Shown here: in pieces, positions 26,897 to 36,655 of the stretch
How the letters are laid out: each line of letters begins with the position of its first letter
How positions within the stretch are numbered: position 1 is the first letter of the stretch
DNA from: CAVOGJ01 sp963695405
GTDB lineage: Bacteria; Planctomycetota; Planctomycetia; Pirellulales; Pirellulaceae
DNA length: 64,000 bases
Direction: 5' to 3'
Assembly (NCBI GenBank): GCA_963695405.1
Contig: CAVOGJ010000018.1
Location: 1 to 64,000 of the forward strand
The notes under the pieces: model-generated
Told to the model about the DNA's origin: nothing
Seen by the model: only the letters and a program-made list of their open reading frames with translations
Database searches by the model: none
Made by a program: the position numbers and the translations under genes

Positions 26897-28273
26897 TTAA
26901 TAGTCGAGTTGAGCCCGCAGTGCCACGGTGCCCGCCGCACTGCTACCTAACGTGGGATCGTTCAGATTGGCGCTGATCCAGTTCAGCTGAAACTTCGTAA
27001 AATTGTTGAGATACCAGTTCAGCCCCACCGTCCCATTGGTCAGGCGTCGGCCGGGACCAACGAGATTGGTGCCGTTGAGATCAAGGTAGGACACCCGGGC
27101 GGCGATTTCCCAAGCCCCCCTCCCCCCGGTCTTGTGATCCACCGGGCAGCAGGGGCGAACGCGACCAAAGACGCCCGATTCACGGACATAGGGGATCATC
27201 TCGCCGGTGAGGACGTAGCGGACATGCGCATAGGCGCCCCCAAAGGTGTTGTTCTCTCCGTTTAGCCCCTCCACCGAGGCCCATCGCGCCTCGGACTGGA
27301 TCACGAGCCGCCCGAACGAGATGGCTCCCTCGACATTGAAGAGGTTGGTGTTTTGCGTTGGGATCAAACCCGTATTCACGAACGGTGGGACGCCGACAAT
27401 CGGGATGACGCTCAGCCCGCCGATGCCCAGGATGGGATTCTGGCCCACGAAGAACTCGTCGACGTTGGCAAAAATCACCTCGTCGCGGCCAGGATCGTTG
27501 TAGCTGTAACCCACCCCGAGATGGACAAGTCGTTCGTCCCCACAGTCGACTGGTAGGAACGTCGTTCTGGCGGCCATTCCGTAGCCGCCTTGATCGGCGT
27601 AGACGTTCCCAAAGAAGTCGCTGAGAAAGCGATACCCGGAAACGTACCAAGACATCCGGTCATCCAAAGCGCTATCAAAGAGCATCATCCCGGTCTGGCG
27701 GAAGGGACTGAGCGCGAACAACGAGGGACGTTCCAAAAATGGCAGTTCGCGAATACTGGTCCATTCGGTCATCCCGAATGGTTTGCGATACCTGCCAATC
27801 CGCACGTTGCCCAAAGGCGTCTCGTTGAACTGCATCCAAACATCAACGAAGCGAGGCTGGGCTTGCGCGAGATCGAATTCGACAATGTAAGACGTTTGCT
27901 CCGTGACCTTACCTGCAGCTGCGAAACGGGCTCGGCGAAAGCCGAGACCATCCTGGATATCACCCAGCGTGGCACGATTGTTCGCGTCCTGGTAAAAGCC
28001 GCCCCAGTCGAGCTGAAAGACGCCCGTACTGCGAATGACGGGATACGTAACTTGGGCATCCGCGACCGCTTTCGCGGCCGCCGCTTCAGGCTTGGGTGGA
28101 TCCTTTTTCAGCTGCAACTCGAGGGCTTCAATCCGTAGTGCCAATTGGTCGATGTCGCTGAGCGGTGTGCCGACTTCAGGCAATGGCGGCAGCGAGAAAA
28201 ACTCTTCTTGGGCCAGGGCCGGTGCCGTCCACAGCAGCAGGATGACCGCTGCCGGTCCAATGCGTGATCCCAT
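26897..28273 (-). CDS. OprO/OprP-family (phosphate-selective type) porin
   Basis: 458 residues. A signal peptide (GPAAVILLLWTAPALAQEE) is followed by a heptad-like helix (DIDQLALRIEALELQLKK), which suggests an N-terminal coiled coil for trimerisation or peptidoglycan contact. The barrel then shows the family pattern: STGVFQLDWGGFYQDANN, FRRARFAAAGKVTEQTSYI, WMQFNETPLGNVRIGRYRKP-like strands, and a C-terminal strand ending in LRAQLDY. The final aromatic residue is typical of outer-membrane proteins. The ligand specificity of these porins in planctomycetes is unknown; phosphate is only the founding member's substrate. Confidence 0.85.
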   Translation of the reverse strand: MGSRIGPAAVILLLWTAPALAQEEFFSLPPLPEVGTPLSDIDQLALRIEALELQLKKDPPKPEAAAAKAVADAQVTYPVIRSTGVFQLDWGGFYQDANNRATLGDIQDGLGFRRARFAAAGKVTEQTSYIVEFDLAQAQPRFVDVWMQFNETPLGNVRIGRYRKPFGMTEWTSIRELPFLERPSLFALSPFRQTGMMLFDSALDDRMSWYVSGYRFLSDFFGNVYADQGGYGMAARTTFLPVDCGDERLVHLGVGYSYNDPGRDEVIFANVDEFFVGQNPILGIGGLSVIPIVGVPPFVNTGLIPTQNTNLFNVEGAISFGRLVIQSEARWASVEGLNGENNTFGGAYAHVRYVLTGEMIPYVRESGVFGRVRPCCPVDHKTGGRGAWEIAARVSYLDLNGTNLVGPGRRLTNGTVGLNWYLNNFTKFQLNWISANLNDPTLGSSAAGTVALRAQLDY

Positions 28274-28623
28274 CGTCGAGCCCTTCAGAAATCGAGCTGA
28301 TTCGCGGGCTGCTGCTGCTGCGCGAGTCGCGTGATTTCACTATCGTCGACTGGCAAGCTGGAGTAACTTTAACGATTATGGCGATCGTGCCGGTTATGCG
28401 GGCTGGATGCGGTGCCGGCCTGTTGAACGGCAGAGAAGACTTGGTCACACTGACGGCCTGGAACACCTGGCCAACCTATGGGTACTCGGCCGCTGCCCGT
28501 ATCCGGTAGGTGATTTGAGAGCCGCCGCTGGGCATGTGCCGACCAACGCGCCGAGGAACGAACCGCCGCCGCCGGGTTTCGCTCGGATTCCAAAGGCTCC
28601 GAACCACCTACAGTGCCACTCTT
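28274..28623. other. Divergent intergenic region
   Basis: Separates the minus-strand porin from plus-strand dapL and must hold both promoters. No clear consensus boxes were identified and no credible gene is present. Confidence 0.4.
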
Positions 28624-28629
28624 GGAGGT
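28624..28629 (+). promoter_or_regulatory. Shine-Dalgarno of dapL that fixes a GTG start
   Basis: GGAGGT, 7 bases before the GTG at 28637. It supports that start over an in-frame upstream start at 28613, which would place the ribosome-binding site inside the gene. Confidence 0.75.
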
Positions 28630-28636
28630 ATCCTTC

Positions 28637-29914
28637 GTGGACGACCCATTCTTTCAAACGATGTTCGCGGACCGAATTGGTGGGGCCCAATTTGGGAAGG
28701 GGAGCGACATCTACAAGTTCGAGAAGATCAAGCGGGCCAAACGCCAAGCCATCGCGGAGTTTCCGGAGCGAAAGTTGATCGATTTTGGCATCGGCGAAAA
28801 TGACAACATGGCACCGCTCCAGGTCAGGCAAGTGATGCAGGAGCAGATCCATCTGCCTGAGAATCGCGGCTATGCCGACAACGGCGTGCTGGCATTCAAA
28901 GAAGCGGTGGCCCGCTTCATGCAGCGCCATTTTGCGGTCTCGCTCGACGCGGCCACCGAAATCAACCACTGCATCGGCTCCAAGCCGGCGCTAGCAATGC
29001 TGCCGGCGACGCTGATCAATCCAGGTGACATCACGCTGATGACCGTGCCCGGCTACCCCGTCGCCGGGACCCACACGCAATACTACGGCGGCAGCGTGTA
29101 CCGTCTGCCTTTGTTGGCCGAACACGGTTTTTTCCCCGATCTTAACCAGATTCCCCATGAGATCCGCCGCCGAGCGAAATTGTTGGTTTTGAACTACCCG
29201 AACAGCCCGACGGGGACTCTGGCAACGACCGAGTTTTACGAACGGGTGATCAAATTTGCTCGCCAGCACGAGATTATCGTTGTCCAGGATGCTGCGCACA
29301 TCCTGCTCAGCTACCCGAGCCCCCCGCTCAGTTTTCTCTCGGTGCCCGGTGCGCACGAAGTGGGACTCGAGGTCCATTCCCTGTCGAAAGGATTCGACAT
29401 GATTGGTTGGCGCATCGGCTGGGTGTGTGGTCATCCACTCCTGGTACGAGCGTTCGCGGATGTCAAAGACAACAGCGATTCGGGCCAGTTCATCGCCATT
29501 CAAAAGGCGGCTGCAGCAGCACTCGATGACGATTCCATTCCCCGGCGGACGCGTCAGAAGTATGAGCGACGTTTAAGAAAGCTGGTAACTATGTTGCGAA
29601 GCTGTGGTTGGGAATGCCAAATGCCTGGTGGAACGTATTTTCTCTACGTCCCGGCTCCTCAAGGGGTAGATCGGGGACCCGAGTTCGCGACGGCCGAGCA
29701 TGCCAGTCAGTATCTCATTTCCGAGCATTCGATGATTACCGTACCCTGGGATGATGCCGGAGCCTACCTGCGGTTTTCCGTCACTTACGAGGCCGCGGAC
29801 GAGGCGGGAGAGGATGCTTTGATGCGAGACGCGGCGGATCGTCTGCGCCGCGTCCCGTTTTATTGGCAGCCGACTTCGATGGTTCGCTCGTCCGAGCCGC
29901 TCCCGCAGACCTAA
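28637..29914 (+). CDS. dapL: LL-diaminopimelate aminotransferase
   Basis: 425 residues from a GTG with a strong ribosome-binding site. The N-terminus carries the family hallmark D-P-F-F-Q-x-x-F-A-x-R-I-G-G followed by FGKGSDIYKFEKIKRAKR. The PLP lysine is K251 (SLSKGFDMIGWRIGW), with N-Y-P-N-S-P-T-G for phosphate and substrate contacts. DapL makes LL-diaminopimelate directly from tetrahydrodipicolinate in lysine and peptidoglycan precursor synthesis, and occurs in planctomycetes, chlamydiae, plants and some archaea. It converges with the EF-hand gene, overlapping by 4 bp. Confidence 0.9.
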   Translation: MDDPFFQTMFADRIGGAQFGKGSDIYKFEKIKRAKRQAIAEFPERKLIDFGIGENDNMAPLQVRQVMQEQIHLPENRGYADNGVLAFKEAVARFMQRHFAVSLDAATEINHCIGSKPALAMLPATLINPGDITLMTVPGYPVAGTHTQYYGGSVYRLPLLAEHGFFPDLNQIPHEIRRRAKLLVLNYPNSPTGTLATTEFYERVIKFARQHEIIVVQDAAHILLSYPSPPLSFLSVPGAHEVGLEVHSLSKGFDMIGWRIGWVCGHPLLVRAFADVKDNSDSGQFIAIQKAAAAALDDDSIPRRTRQKYERRLRKLVTMLRSCGWECQMPGGTYFLYVPAPQGVDRGPEFATAEHASQYLISEHSMITVPWDDAGAYLRFSVTYEAADEAGEDALMRDAADRLRRVPFYWQPTSMVRSSEPLPQT

Positions 29915-30620
29915 TCGTCCTGCGGATTGCTGCCGCCACCGCCACGTCGTTCTGCCATGACGGACAGCTCGTCTTTCGTGAGCGAGCCATTCCCGTCGGT
30001 GTCGGCCCGCGCGAGCCGCTCTGCCAGACGTTCGGGAAGATCTGAAAGCGACACCACGCCGTCGCCATCCTTGTCAAACTGCATGATCCGCTCGACCATT
30101 TTCGCCGGGTCGCCGCCTCGAGAACGCCCCGCCCCGCCTCGCCCCTGACCGGTGCCTCGCGGCGGCGGCGCGGGCCGATCGGACTCATTCTGCCAGCGGG
30201 GCCCGCCGGGACCGCCGGGTCCGCCCGCTCCGCCGGGACCACCGGGACCGCCCGGTCCTCCGCGGCGACCGCCCATCGGCCGAAGTTCTTCGCGATCGAG
30301 TCGGCCATCCTCGTTTCGATCCAGCGTCTTGAGGGTGGTAGATGCATTCTCGATCTCTGCCGAGGAGATCTCACCGTCTTGGTCCGCGTCCAGGGCGACC
30401 ATTAATGGGAGCATGCGCATCATGGCTCCCGGATCGCGTCCGCCGGGTCCGCGGGTCCGCCGGGTCCGCCGGGTCCACGTTCCCCGCCCGGTCCGCCTGG
30501 AAATTCGCCACCGGGGGGGCGACCCGGCCGACCGCCGGGAGGCTGCGCCTGCAGAGGGGCGAGCATCAGTCCTCCGACCAGGGCCGCCGCGAGGCAGAGC
30601 ATATGTTTCGTGCGCATCAC
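29911..30620 (-). CDS. Secreted EF-hand protein with Gly-Pro-rich linkers, one frameshift
   Basis: About 236 residues restored. A signal peptide (MLCLAAALVGGLMLAPLQA) leads into a G-G-P-G-G-P collagen-like stretch, then a frameshift near 30430 (apparently one missing G) joins DPGAMMRMLPLMVALDADQ. Four EF-hand loops are recognisable: DADQDGEISSAEI, DRNEDGRLDREEL, DKDGDGVVSLSDL and DTDGNGSLTKDEL, arranged as two pairs separated by a second Gly/Pro-rich linker. It probably binds Ca2+ outside the cytoplasm. Such proteins are numerous in planctomycetes and their roles are unknown. It overlaps the convergent dapL stop by 4 bp. Confidence 0.75.
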
Positions 30621-30917
30621 AATTCTCCTAGGTGAATGGGTTGGGAGCGGGCCGCGATTCCCGATGGAGGGGATGCCGCTACTTCATTCAACCGCCCGCG
30701 CCCGCAAAAGTTCCGCAGCCTGTGTCCGCAGCTGTCCCGCGAGCTGGCGGCTGGGACTTGCCGCGCGACCCGGTTGGGGCTGGCGTTGCCAGCAGCCGCA
30801 AAGTCACTTTGACCGATACGACTGGAATTCTCAGCCTAGTTTGCCGATAAGCCCTCTACGAACGGCTGCGCATCGTGGGATGGCGCGTTCGCCACGGTCG
30901 AGACCGAGAGGTGACGG
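30621..30917. other. Divergent intergenic region
   Basis: Lies between the EF-hand gene and the outer-membrane beta-barrel gene. No clear promoter boxes and no supported gene. Confidence 0.4.
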
Positions 30918-32030
30918 ATGTTCAAGCTGAGACCTAATGCCTGGCTGGCTGCTGTTGCGTTCGTGCTGGCGATATTCCCTGATGAAGGACGTGTGCGGGC
31001 CCAGGTGGGCGAGGTTTGGGCCGACTCGGGTGGGGGATATCCAAGTGCTGGCGAGTCATGTTTGGGAAGCGGCGAGCCCGGGATTATCTATGATGAAGGG
31101 GATGTCTTTCGCGATGAGGGTTGCACGACCTGCGGTCCCATTTTCCCGCGACTGGCTGGCTGCTGGTCGGCGGGCATTGAGTTTACGATTCTCAAGCCCT
31201 ACTTCAGCAACGGGAATCTGGCTTTTACCACCTTGACGAGTGACGGCGACACCTTCGAATCGTTTGCCGATACGGAATTCTCGTACAACACGGAACTAGC
31301 CCCGCGGGTGTGGATCAATGTGCTGGGCTCGGGTTCGCTTGGATTTCGAGCGACTTACTGGCAATTTGATCACGGCGCGACGCCGGCGATCGGGACACCT
31401 CCCGACAACGGTTTTGGCAGTATCATCCCGCCCGCTTTTGGTGGCGTCGATCTATCGACCACGATTCCAGGTTCCCAGTTCCTGGCCAGCACAAATTTGA
31501 ACGCGTATACGATCGACCTGGAACTCACGAAGACGGCCGAGTGGGGCAGTTGCGGATGGATGACAGGCGTTGGTTTGCGGTATGCGGAGGTGGAACAACG
31601 TTACACGTCCGAACTGCGCAGTGACGCGGATGTCTTGCAGAGTACGCTTGATTTTTCACACGTGGTGAATGGTATTGGGCCTACGGTCTCGCTCCGCACA
31701 GAGCGACCGCTCACCAATTGCCTCTCTGTTTTCGGAGTGGCCCGCGGTTCGTTTGTCTTCGGAAACAACAATTCGCTGCTGATTGCCCTCGAGGATCAGG
31801 ACCTGGACGACCAGCTGACGACGAACAGCACCACACGGAGAGACGGCTTCTTGCCGATTGGCGACTTGCAAGTCGGGTTGCACTGGGCTCCGCAACAAGC
31901 GGGCATCGTCATCCCCTACCTCCATTTGGCGATGGAAAGTCAGTTGTGGGGTGGGGCGGGCAATGGCAGCAGCGATGCGGGGAACCTCGGCTTCTTCGGC
32001 TTGAATGTCGCCTTGGGCGTTGACTTCTAG
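30918..32030 (+). CDS. Lpg1974/MOMP-like outer-membrane beta-barrel protein
   Basis: 370 residues, ATG preceded by GAGAGG. A signal peptide (WLAAVAFVLAIFPDEGRVRA) is followed by a short Cys-containing segment (ESCLG, GCTTCGP) and a strand-rich barrel: CWSAGIEFTILKPYFSNGN, ELAPRVWINVLGSGSLGFRA then TYWQFDH, LNAYTIDLELTK, and a closing LGFFGLNVALGVDF. The W-x-x-x-Y-W and terminal aromatic pattern resembles the Lpg1974 (legionella MOMP-like) and BBP7-like planctomycete barrel families. It is probably a surface-exposed outer-membrane protein with unknown cargo. Confidence 0.75.
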   Translation: MFKLRPNAWLAAVAFVLAIFPDEGRVRAQVGEVWADSGGGYPSAGESCLGSGEPGIIYDEGDVFRDEGCTTCGPIFPRLAGCWSAGIEFTILKPYFSNGNLAFTTLTSDGDTFESFADTEFSYNTELAPRVWINVLGSGSLGFRATYWQFDHGATPAIGTPPDNGFGSIIPPAFGGVDLSTTIPGSQFLASTNLNAYTIDLELTKTAEWGSCGWMTGVGLRYAEVEQRYTSELRSDADVLQSTLDFSHVVNGIGPTVSLRTERPLTNCLSVFGVARGSFVFGNNNSLLIALEDQDLDDQLTTNSTTRRDGFLPIGDLQVGLHWAPQQAGIVIPYLHLAMESQLWGGAGNGSSDAGNLGFFGLNVALGVDF

Positions 32031-32326
32031 TCGTCGCCGCCCTCGTCGTTGGGCAGAGATGAGGAGTAGAGGAAAGTCAATGCGCCGGCCGAAAGGAGCC
32101 CCCATGGTGACCAATCAGGAGGGACGAAAATGCGTCTGGATCCTGGGAAGGATGCGGAATACGTATTTAGCTGGTCATACGACACGTAGGGGGAGGATGT
32201 ATCAAGGGAGAGGGCGCTCGCCGCGTCGGAATCTCGATCTGCGAGGATGACGCGGTCGACCACCATGGCCTCTCCACCTAACACCACCATCGACAGGCCC
32301 AACGCCATCAGTGTTGCTCGCCACAT
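32027..32326 (-). CDS. Small exported protein with a PPDWSPWGLLSAG motif
   Basis: 99 residues. It has an N-terminal signal (LMALGLSMVVLGGEAMVVD), a variable acidic middle, and a C-terminal hydrophobic segment beginning IFVPPDWSPWGLLSAGALTF then LYSSSLP. The F-x-P-P-D-W-x-P-W-x-L-M/L-x-x-G-A-x-x-x-L-Y pattern is one I recall from many short planctomycete proteins, which supports a genuine gene. Predicted membrane-bound with one C-terminal helix. Its stop overlaps the convergent barrel gene's stop by 4 bp. Function unknown. Confidence 0.65.
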   Translation of the reverse strand: MWRATLMALGLSMVVLGGEAMVVDRVILADRDSDAASALSLDTSSPYVSYDQLNTYSASFPGSRRIFVPPDWSPWGLLSAGALTFLYSSSLPNDEGGDD

Positions 32327-32689
32327 CTTGTTTCGGCTCCTAAAAAACGGAATTCGGCTACGGAAGGGGCTTGAGCGACTGCCCCGGATTTATATCGGGC
32401 GAGGCGGTTTGTGGGCTGAACCGCGAGGAAATAGGCGGTCCAAGAAAACTCGAGCGATCGGCCAAGTGTTGACGGTTGTAGGCCGTTTGACGACCGACTT
32501 GATAAATGCGTGCAGGAATTGTGCCTTGGTCGTGGGTTGGGACTTCAAGTGGCCCAGATCCTAGGTAACCTATAGGGCAGGGGGATCGGTTGGTGCCGCC
32601 GCGGTCATTTTGGTTGTTTCGGCCAAAACGGGCTCGTATAATTCACGGCTTTTGCGTACCAGAGTTTCCGCGATCAAATTCGCATCGGT
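32327..32689. other. Intergenic region with no supported gene
   Basis: Lies between the small PPDW protein and the sensor/regulator gene. No convincing frame, repeat or promoter motif. Confidence 0.4.
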
Positions 32690-34437
32690 GTGAGGGGTGT
32701 GGGGTTGTCTGATCGGCACAAGATATTGTGCGTGGGTAAACCGTCGCCGGTGGAAGAGTCGTTTCTTCAGAAGCTGGGACAGGATTACGAGATCGTACGT
32801 GTTCCGACACGTCTGCGTGCTTTCGTTCACCTGACACGTGAATCGTTCCATGCCATTTACGTGTATCCGCACGCAGAGAACGACGGGTTGGCACTGGCGA
32901 AGTGGACCCAGAGCGAACGCATCTTGGAAAGCATGCCGGACGGTGTCGCCTTATTAGACGCCGACAACATTGTCGTCTGGGCCAACCAACGGCTGACGCA
33001 ATGGTCTGGCAAGAAGGACATTGCCAACCTCAACTTTTATGCAGTGTTTGACGGGCCCGAAATCCTCGGGCCCGATTTTTGTCCCTTTCATTCGGCGCTC
33101 GCCACGGGTGAAGCGAGCGGCTCTTTGTTGCGGGCCGGTGATGATTCCTACTATCACGTGCATGCGGCCCCGGTGAGGGAAGCCGAGGGGCCCCCGAAGT
33201 TCCTCATTGTCACGGTGCGGGATGTAACCACCGAGACTCGGCAGCAACAAAAGATGGCCGCCATTCATAAGGCAGGTTTGGAACTGAGCGAGCTCACGCC
33301 GGAAGACATCGGCGATATGAAGGTGGAGGATCGGATCGAGTTGCTCAAGCAGAATATCCTGCACCACACGAAGGACCTTCTGAAGTTTGACGTGATCGAG
33401 ATTCGTCTGATGGATCAAGAAACGAACGAGTTGATTCCGCTGTTGTCCGAAGGGATGCGGCCTGGAACCTCTGAGATCACCTTGTATGCTCGGCCCAGTG
33501 ACAATGGGGTCACGGGCTTCGTGGCGGCCACCGGTAAAAGCTATCTTTGCGAGGACACCACGCAGGATCCGCTCTACATCCTGGGCTGCGAAGGGGCCAA
33601 AAGTTCCCTCACCGTACCGCTCATCCAACATGATGACGTCATTGGCACCTTTAACGTTGAAAGCCCGCATCCGCGGGCTTTTACTGAAAGTGACCTCCAG
33701 TTTCTCGAGATCTTCTCGCTCGATGTAGCGGTGGCCTTGAACACGCTCGAACTGCTTGTCGCGCAGCAAGCCAACACGGCACAGGCCAGCGTCGAAGCGA
33801 TCCATGCGGAAGTCGCTTTGCCCGTTGATGCGATTCTCAACGACGCCGTCAACGTCATGGAGCATTATATCGGGCACGAGCCGCAAGTTGTCGAACGGCT
33901 ACAACGCATCTTGCGCAATGCGCGGGATATCAAACAAGTCATTCACAAAGTTGGCGCAAGATGGCGCCTGCAGAGGCAGTGCTCGAATCGCCGGAACGGT
34001 CGGCTTGGCCACGCCTCAAGAATTGCCGGGTACTGGTGGTCGATCCGGACGATGCGGTACGAAATTCGGCCCATGCCCTCTTGGAACGGTATGGCTGTGT
34101 GGTGGAAACGGCCCACGAGGCAAACGAGGCGATTCTGATGGTACGCGCTGTCGAAGAAGCGTACGACATCATTATTTCGGATATTCGGCTGCCCGATCAC
34201 TCGGGTTTTGATCTCTTAATGAAATTGAAGGAGCTTTTGCCACACGTGCCCCTGATCCTGATGAGTGGTTTCGGATATGATCCAGGGCATTCGATCGTCA
34301 AGGCACGACAAGCCGGCCTGATGCAAAATGCCGTGCTCTACAAGCCGTTTCGGCTGGATCAACTCCTTTCGACCGTGGATATGGTGATCCAGGCCAGCGA
34401 CCAATTGACGTCGACGTCTGAGACTTCGTCGCGCTAA
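32690..34437 (+). CDS. PAS-GAF-receiver signalling protein (hybrid response regulator), one frameshift
   Basis: About 582 residues restored. The start is uncertain: GTG at 32690, GTG at 32699, or TTG at 32705, the last having GAGGGG (32692-32697) at good spacing. Order: an N-terminal domain (KILCVGKPSPVEESFLQKL) without receiver Asp residues; PAS (~80-180, ILESMPDGVALLDADNIVVW); GAF (~225-380, LLKFDVIEIRLMDQET, GVTGFVAATGKSYLCEDTTQ); a helix (LQRILRNARDIKQVIHKVG). Then one missing base near 33958 and, in the next frame, a receiver domain (RVLVVDPDD, DIIISDIRLPDHSGFDLL, YKPF) with a phosphoacceptor Asp. No histidine kinase domain is visible, so its partner kinase is elsewhere. The metallophosphoesterase gene follows 18 bp later. 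Confidence 0.8.
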
Positions 34438-34455
34438 CTCGTCGAGCCGCTTGAG

Positions 34456-35652
34456 ATGTTCTATTTGTTGCTGCCGCTGCTGGTGATTGGCCATTTGGCC
34501 ATTCACATCTCGTTCATTAACCGGCTGCATGGCACCGGGTTGGCGCGGTGGGTCATCAAGGTCTGCGATCTGGTCTGGTATTTATCATTGGTGGGGCTGC
34601 CACTGGCGTTCGGCATGTGGTACCTGCAACGCACGATAGACACCGGCGGGGGCACTTGGCAGCAGCTGGCCACGACGCTGGCTATCCTCTACGGCGGTTG
34701 CTGCCTCTTCGCCGCCCTGATCGCGATCTGGGATCGGTGGCAGCGAGCCCGGTATCTGAAAACAACGGATCTGCTGCTTTCGAATCACACACGGATGGTC
34801 TCCCTGCCGGAACGCGTCGGTCACCTGCCGGTCGGCAACGGCGTGGTGGCGTTTGCCGCCCGCTTGCCCTTCAACGAGATCATGCAGATCAGCGTCCACG
34901 AGAAGCGGCTACGGTTGCCCAGGCTGCCCACCGGTCTCGAAGGCCTGCGGCTGACCCACTTGTCGGACCTGCACCTGACTGGACAGCTCAGCCGCGATTA
35001 CTACCGCGAACTCGTCGAGCTGGTGAATGAGTGGCCGGCGGATATCGTGGCCATCACCGGGGATATCGTGGAGAAGGTTCGCTGTCTCGACTGGATCGCC
35101 CCGACGCTCGGAGCGCTACGCGCCACCCACGGCGTCTATTTTGTGCTGGGAAATCACGACGTACGAATCAACGACGAGGCCCGCACGAGGCAGGCGCTCA
35201 CGGACGCCGGGCTGATCGACCTGGGAAAGCGGTGGGAGATGGTGGTCCATGCCGGCAGCCCACTGCTCCTGGCCGGCAACGAATTACCCTGGTTCAAACC
35301 GGCCGCCGATCTGCGCCAGACCCCCGAAAAAGTGAATGGAGAACGTCCGCTGCGCATCGTTCTCAGCCACTCCCCAGACCAGCTCGGTTGGGCGCGAGAC
35401 CATGATTGCGATCTGATGTTGGCCGGGCATACGCACGGTGGCCAAATCAGAATCCCTGGCATCGGGCCGATTCTCAGTCCCAGCCTCTACGGGAGCCGCC
35501 ACGCCTCGGGCACGTTTTACTACGAGCCGACCGTTCTGCATGTCAGTCGCGGAATCGCTGGCACGCGACCCTTGCGGCTGAATTGTCCGCCCGAAGTGGC
35601 ACACCTCGTCTGCACTGCAAAAACGGAGTCAGCGACCTCTCCGGCGAAGTAG
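34456..35652 (+). CDS. Membrane-anchored calcineurin-like metallophosphoesterase
   Basis: 398 residues. Hydrophobic N-terminal segments (~2-18, ~38-55, ~70-88) anchor it, and the catalytic domain follows from ~165. Metallophosphoesterase signatures are all present: D-L-H-L, G-D-I-V, G-N-H-D, and the terminal H-S-P-D and GHTHGGQIR. The architecture matches YkuE/YaeI-type enzymes, which act on phospholipid head groups or UDP-diacylglucosamine-like lipids, but the substrate cannot be told here. It lies just downstream of the PAS-GAF-receiver gene on the same strand, so it may share its transcript. Confidence 0.85.
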   Translation: MFYLLLPLLVIGHLAIHISFINRLHGTGLARWVIKVCDLVWYLSLVGLPLAFGMWYLQRTIDTGGGTWQQLATTLAILYGGCCLFAALIAIWDRWQRARYLKTTDLLLSNHTRMVSLPERVGHLPVGNGVVAFAARLPFNEIMQISVHEKRLRLPRLPTGLEGLRLTHLSDLHLTGQLSRDYYRELVELVNEWPADIVAITGDIVEKVRCLDWIAPTLGALRATHGVYFVLGNHDVRINDEARTRQALTDAGLIDLGKRWEMVVHAGSPLLLAGNELPWFKPAADLRQTPEKVNGERPLRIVLSHSPDQLGWARDHDCDLMLAGHTHGGQIRIPGIGPILSPSLYGSRHASGTFYYEPTVLHVSRGIAGTRPLRLNCPPEVAHLVCTAKTESATSPAK

Positions 35653-35673
35653 GCAATTTGCTTCGTTTGCCTC

Positions 35674-36129
35674 TCAATCCGCAGGAAGATGCTCTTCGTC
35701 TTCGTCACCTTCTTTTGCTTTATCGACCTCGGGGAGGAGTCCCTGCTGGAGGAGGTCACCATACTTTCGTCCTTCTTTATCGGCCATCTGTTCCACCTTG
35801 GAGAAGGCTTTTTCCAGTTCGGCCAGCACTTGCCTCAGCTCCTCATCCCGGTCTCCATTCTCCTTCGCGGCCTTGAGGCGCTCGTGGGCATTTCCGTGGA
35901 TCAAGCGATCCAACGCCTCGCCATACGGATTACATGCGTTTTTCTTCTCACCCTTGATATGGCAAAGGTTGCAGTTGGCTTTCCGGACGGCTTTCGCGAA
36001 GTCGGGATCCCGTTCGACGTCCACGTATCGCGAAGCAAAGGGCTTCTTAAATTCCTTGATGGCAAACGCCGGAGGCACGAAGACGATGTCTAGCACCAAA
36101 CCAAATACTGCCAAGTGTATCGATCGCAT
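35674..36129 (-). CDS. Exported monoheme cytochrome c-like protein
   Basis: 151 residues. A signal-like N-terminus (HLAVFGLVLDIVFVPPAFA) is followed by a single heme-binding motif C53-N-L-C56-H57 in ANCNLCHIKGEKKNACNPYG. The C-terminal half is a charged helix (LAELEKAFSKVEQMADKEG) ending in acidic residues. Proteins of this shape recur in planctomycetes (heme site early, long helix after). An electron-carrier or sensor role in the periplasm is likely. No obvious redox partner is encoded nearby. Confidence 0.75.
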   Translation of the reverse strand: MRSIHLAVFGLVLDIVFVPPAFAIKEFKKPFASRYVDVERDPDFAKAVRKANCNLCHIKGEKKNACNPYGEALDRLIHGNAHERLKAAKENGDRDEELRQVLAELEKAFSKVEQMADKEGRKYGDLLQQGLLPEVDKAKEGDEDEEHLPAD

Positions 36130-36643
36130 GATGACAGATGCTCCCCAGGTATTGTCATCGGTATGCCTGTCGCGGACCCTCGATCCTCATCCTAGCCACG
36201 CGCCCGGCGACTCGACAGACCAGTTTCCGCAGGCGACCAACGATTTGATAGAAGGACTGTTCTAACTGAGAAACGAATTTCTGCTGGCGGGTGGTCGCTA
36301 CCGCAGAAGTCAGCTGTGCTGAGCGACGCGCTCCATGGTCGACCAGGGGCGGGCAGCCTTGACGCGGCCGGGCTGGCTGTTTCAACGACGAAGAGTTCAT
36401 CCATGCCGGACGTGTGCGGCCGGGGTCGCCTGCGAAAGCAAAAATAGCATTCGTAGACCAAGCGACTCTCGATGTCTATAATCTCTGAATAGCTAAGATA
36501 AATGTCGTCTGAGCGGTCGGCCGGACTTATCGGTGTGCCCGACTGCTGAGAAGTCGGTTGGCTCGTCGAAACGCGCGTCGTGTCAGCCCAGGGTCATACC
36601 CCTCCGTCGATTTCGGTCGGCGCGCGTTCCCGCCCAGCTTACT
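36130..36643. other. Intergenic region, probable promoter region for the pilin-like gene
   Basis: About 500 bp with no supported gene between the minus-strand cytochrome and the plus-strand DUF1559 gene. AT-rich stretches near 36470-36510 would suit a promoter, but no strong consensus box stands out. Confidence 0.4.
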
Positions 36644-36649
36644 GGAGGT
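36644..36649 (+). promoter_or_regulatory. Shine-Dalgarno fixing the pilin-like start
   Basis: GGAGGT, 6 bases before the ATG at 36656. It selects that ATG over in-frame starts further upstream, which would place basic residues before the prepilin leader. Confidence 0.8.
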
Positions 36650-36655
36650 CCCGCC

